This document shows positions 5,412-6,147 of a stretch of DNA of 6,147 bases, piece after piece. Positions within the stretch are counted from its first letter, which is position 1. The number at the start of each line of letters is the position of its first letter. A model generated the notes under the pieces. It was not told the DNA's origin and did no database searches. It worked only from the letters and a program-made list of their open reading frames with translations. Source of the stretch: CALFVT01 sp964513675. Its GTDB lineage: Bacteria; Pseudomonadota; Alphaproteobacteria; Caulobacterales; Maricaulaceae. The DNA is taken from positions 1 to 6,147 of the forward strand of contig CAZEOD010000083.1 in the NCBI GenBank assembly GCA_964513675.1. The letters run 5' to 3'. The translations under genes and the position numbers were made by a program.

Positions 5412-5429
5412 CACGTTGAAGGCAACGTG
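5412..5429 (+). promoter_or_regulatory. Hairpin or operator just upstream of the eda ribosome-binding site
   Basis: CACGTTG-AAGG-CAACGTG is a perfect 7-bp inverted repeat with a four-base centre, ending 21 bases before the eda start codon and nine bases before its Shine-Dalgarno sequence. It could be bound by a dimeric repressor as DNA or fold as an RNA hairpin in the leader. No T-run follows, so it is not a terminator. Confidence 0.5.
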
Positions 5430-5438
5430 ACCATTATA

Positions 5439-5444
5439 AAAGGA
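5439..5444 (+). promoter_or_regulatory. eda Shine-Dalgarno sequence
   Basis: AAAGGA precedes the ATG at 5451 by six bases. This decides the start in favour of 5451 over the in-frame GTG at 5370. Confidence 0.8.
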
Positions 5445-5450
5445 AAAATT

Positions 5451-6086
5451 ATGAGTGACACTCTCATTGCTGTATTAGAAAACACGCCCGTCGTGCCGCT
5501 TGTGGGCGCTGATGACCCTGAAACAGCCGTAAAAATTTCGGAAGCTTTAATCGAGGGCGGCTTAACTGTCCTTGAGGTTGTTTTACGGACAGATGCAGCG
5601 CTTGCCTGCCTTGAGGCTATTGTTAAAGCCTTCCCTGATGCGCATGTCGGCGCTGGCACAGTTGTGACGCCGGAACAGGCGCGCAAAGTCATCGAGCTCG
5701 GCGCGACATTTGTTGTCTGCCCCGGACTTGATGCAGAGGTTGTTAAAATTTGCCAAGCCGCAAATATCCCTGTTTTGCCGGGTGTTGTGACGGCGACTGA
5801 GTTGACACAGGCTTATAATCTCGGCTTGCGCACGGTTAAGTTTTTCCCGGCGGGTCTAGCCGGCGGCCCGAAAATGCTTAAGGCGTTTGGGTCCGTTTTC
5901 CGCGATGTTCGCTTCATGCCAACAGGCGGCGTTAACGCTGCTAACTTGACCGAATTTCTCGAAATTCCGTCTGTCATCGCATGCGGCGGTAGCTGGTTGA
6001 CCCCTAAAGACGCGATTGCGGCGGGTGACTTTGCAGCTTTAACAAAACTTGCAAAAGAGGCGGTTGCGATCGCCAAATCTGTATAA
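5451..6086 (+). CDS. eda: 2-keto-3-deoxy-6-phosphogluconate (KDPG/KHG) aldolase
   Basis: A 211-residue class I aldolase that splits KDPG into pyruvate and glyceraldehyde 3-phosphate, the last specific step of the Entner-Doudoroff pathway; relatives also act on 4-hydroxy-2-oxoglutarate. It is a cytosolic TIM-barrel trimer. Compared with E. coli Eda, the catalytic glutamate is E42 and R46 a substrate contact (LEVVLRT, 41-47), GAGT is at 67-70, and the Schiff-base lysine is K130 in VKFFPA (129-134). The phosphate-binding ends PTGG (157-160) and GGSW (179-182) are also present. Length matches the family (about 205-215). The upstream in-frame GTG would add 27 residues with no family counterpart, so 5451 is chosen. 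No edd, zwf or pgl neighbour is visible, unlike the clustering common in other Proteobacteria. Paralogous KDPGal aldolases look alike, so the exact sugar is less certain than the family. Confidence 0.94.
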   Translation: MSDTLIAVLENTPVVPLVGADDPETAVKISEALIEGGLTVLEVVLRTDAALACLEAIVKAFPDAHVGAGTVVTPEQARKVIELGATFVVCPGLDAEVVKICQAANIPVLPGVVTATELTQAYNLGLRTVKFFPAGLAGGPKMLKAFGSVFRDVRFMPTGGVNAANLTEFLEIPSVIACGGSWLTPKDAIAAGDFAALTKLAKEAVAIAKSV

Positions 6087-6087
6087 A

Positions 6088-6110
6088 TTAAATCTGATTA
6101 GATGATTTAA
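6088..6110 (+). repeat. AT-rich inverted repeat after eda
   Basis: TTAAATC (6088-6094) and GATTTAA (6104-6110) are perfect complements around nine bases, starting two bases after the eda stop codon. The stem is too AT-rich and lacks a following T-run for a confident intrinsic terminator. It could also be a binding site for the next gene. The remaining bases to 6147 show no gene I can support. Confidence 0.35.
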
Positions 6111-6147
6111 AAATAGTCTGCGCTTGGGCATAAATGGATATGTGATG

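Larger units (their letters stand above)
5068..5450. other. 383-bp protein-free spacer, repeat-rich
   Basis: I see no credible protein gene here on either strand; the short open frames have no ribosome-binding site and no recognisable protein character. The stretch holds degenerate TGTAGGGCG-type repeats, several inverted repeats, a 10-bp-phased GGAC motif and, at its right end, the hairpin and ribosome-binding site of eda. The sequence between about 5311 and 5410 shows nothing I can name. TTGAAG at 5345 and TAAAAT at 5362 are promoter-like but wrongly spaced. Confidence 0.7.

Noticed and set aside
5405..5420. Possible sigma-54 promoter (TTGGCAGCACGTTGAA)
   Set aside because: The -24 GG is present, but ten bases later the required GC is AA.
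5370..5450. A 27-residue N-terminal extension of Eda from the in-frame GTG
   Set aside because: The family begins near MSDTL, a good Shine-Dalgarno sits before 5451, and the extension would be translated through the palindrome.
4981..5450. Integration site of a mobile element at the tRNA-Leu 3' end
   Set aside because: No direct repeat of the tRNA 3' end and no integrase gene is found downstream in this window.
6118..6147. Start of a further gene at the ATG codons near the right edge
   Set aside because: There is no clear Shine-Dalgarno and only a few bases follow, so no coding claim can be made.

Overview
The window is an ordinary-looking stretch of bacterial chromosome, most likely from an alphaproteobacterium. 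The gene content (map next to radC, a short single-domain CinA-type protein, an Entner-Doudoroff aldolase), the protein flavour, moderate GC by eye and GANTC sites (the CcrM target) in two upstream regions all fit that class. Hyphomonadaceae or Maricaulales relatives are only a guess. No mobile element, CRISPR array, toxin-antitoxin pair or defence island is visible, and I found no convincing new multi-gene system.

Left part (1-4045): four genes read on the minus strand. In transcription order they are map (methionine aminopeptidase), radC (JAMM/MPN-domain protein), an MFS transporter of the spinster-like type, and purB (adenylosuccinate lyase), which is cut by the left window edge after 314 codons. 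map and radC are tightly coupled: the Shine-Dalgarno sequence of radC overlaps the map stop codon, and radC starts with GTG. The transporter is separated from radC by 118 bp holding a tandem repeat and a small hairpin. purB has its own recognisable promoter (TTGACC-N17-TCTAAG).

Middle (4046-4960): a 177-bp divergent intergenic region separates map from a plus-strand gene for a stand-alone CinA/MoCF-type (COG1058) protein. It holds three GGCTTAT direct repeats and a perfect 11-bp palindrome containing a GANTC site.

Right part (4961-6147): a complete tRNA-Leu(UAA) gene with encoded CCA, then about 380 bp without a protein gene, then eda (KDPG/KHG aldolase). The gene-free stretch is rich in degenerate TGTAGGGCG-type repeats, inverted repeats and a 10-bp-phased GGAC motif, and looks like a cluster of decayed REP-like elements. 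An 18-nt hairpin or operator sits just upstream of the eda ribosome-binding site. After eda only 61 bp remain, with an AT-rich inverted repeat and no identifiable gene.

The genes are housekeeping functions rather than one pathway: N-terminal protein maturation (map), purine synthesis (purB), leucine decoding (tRNA) and sugar-acid breakdown (eda). The most notable protein-level oddity is a Glu-to-Gln replacement at a metal-ligand position of the methionine aminopeptidase.
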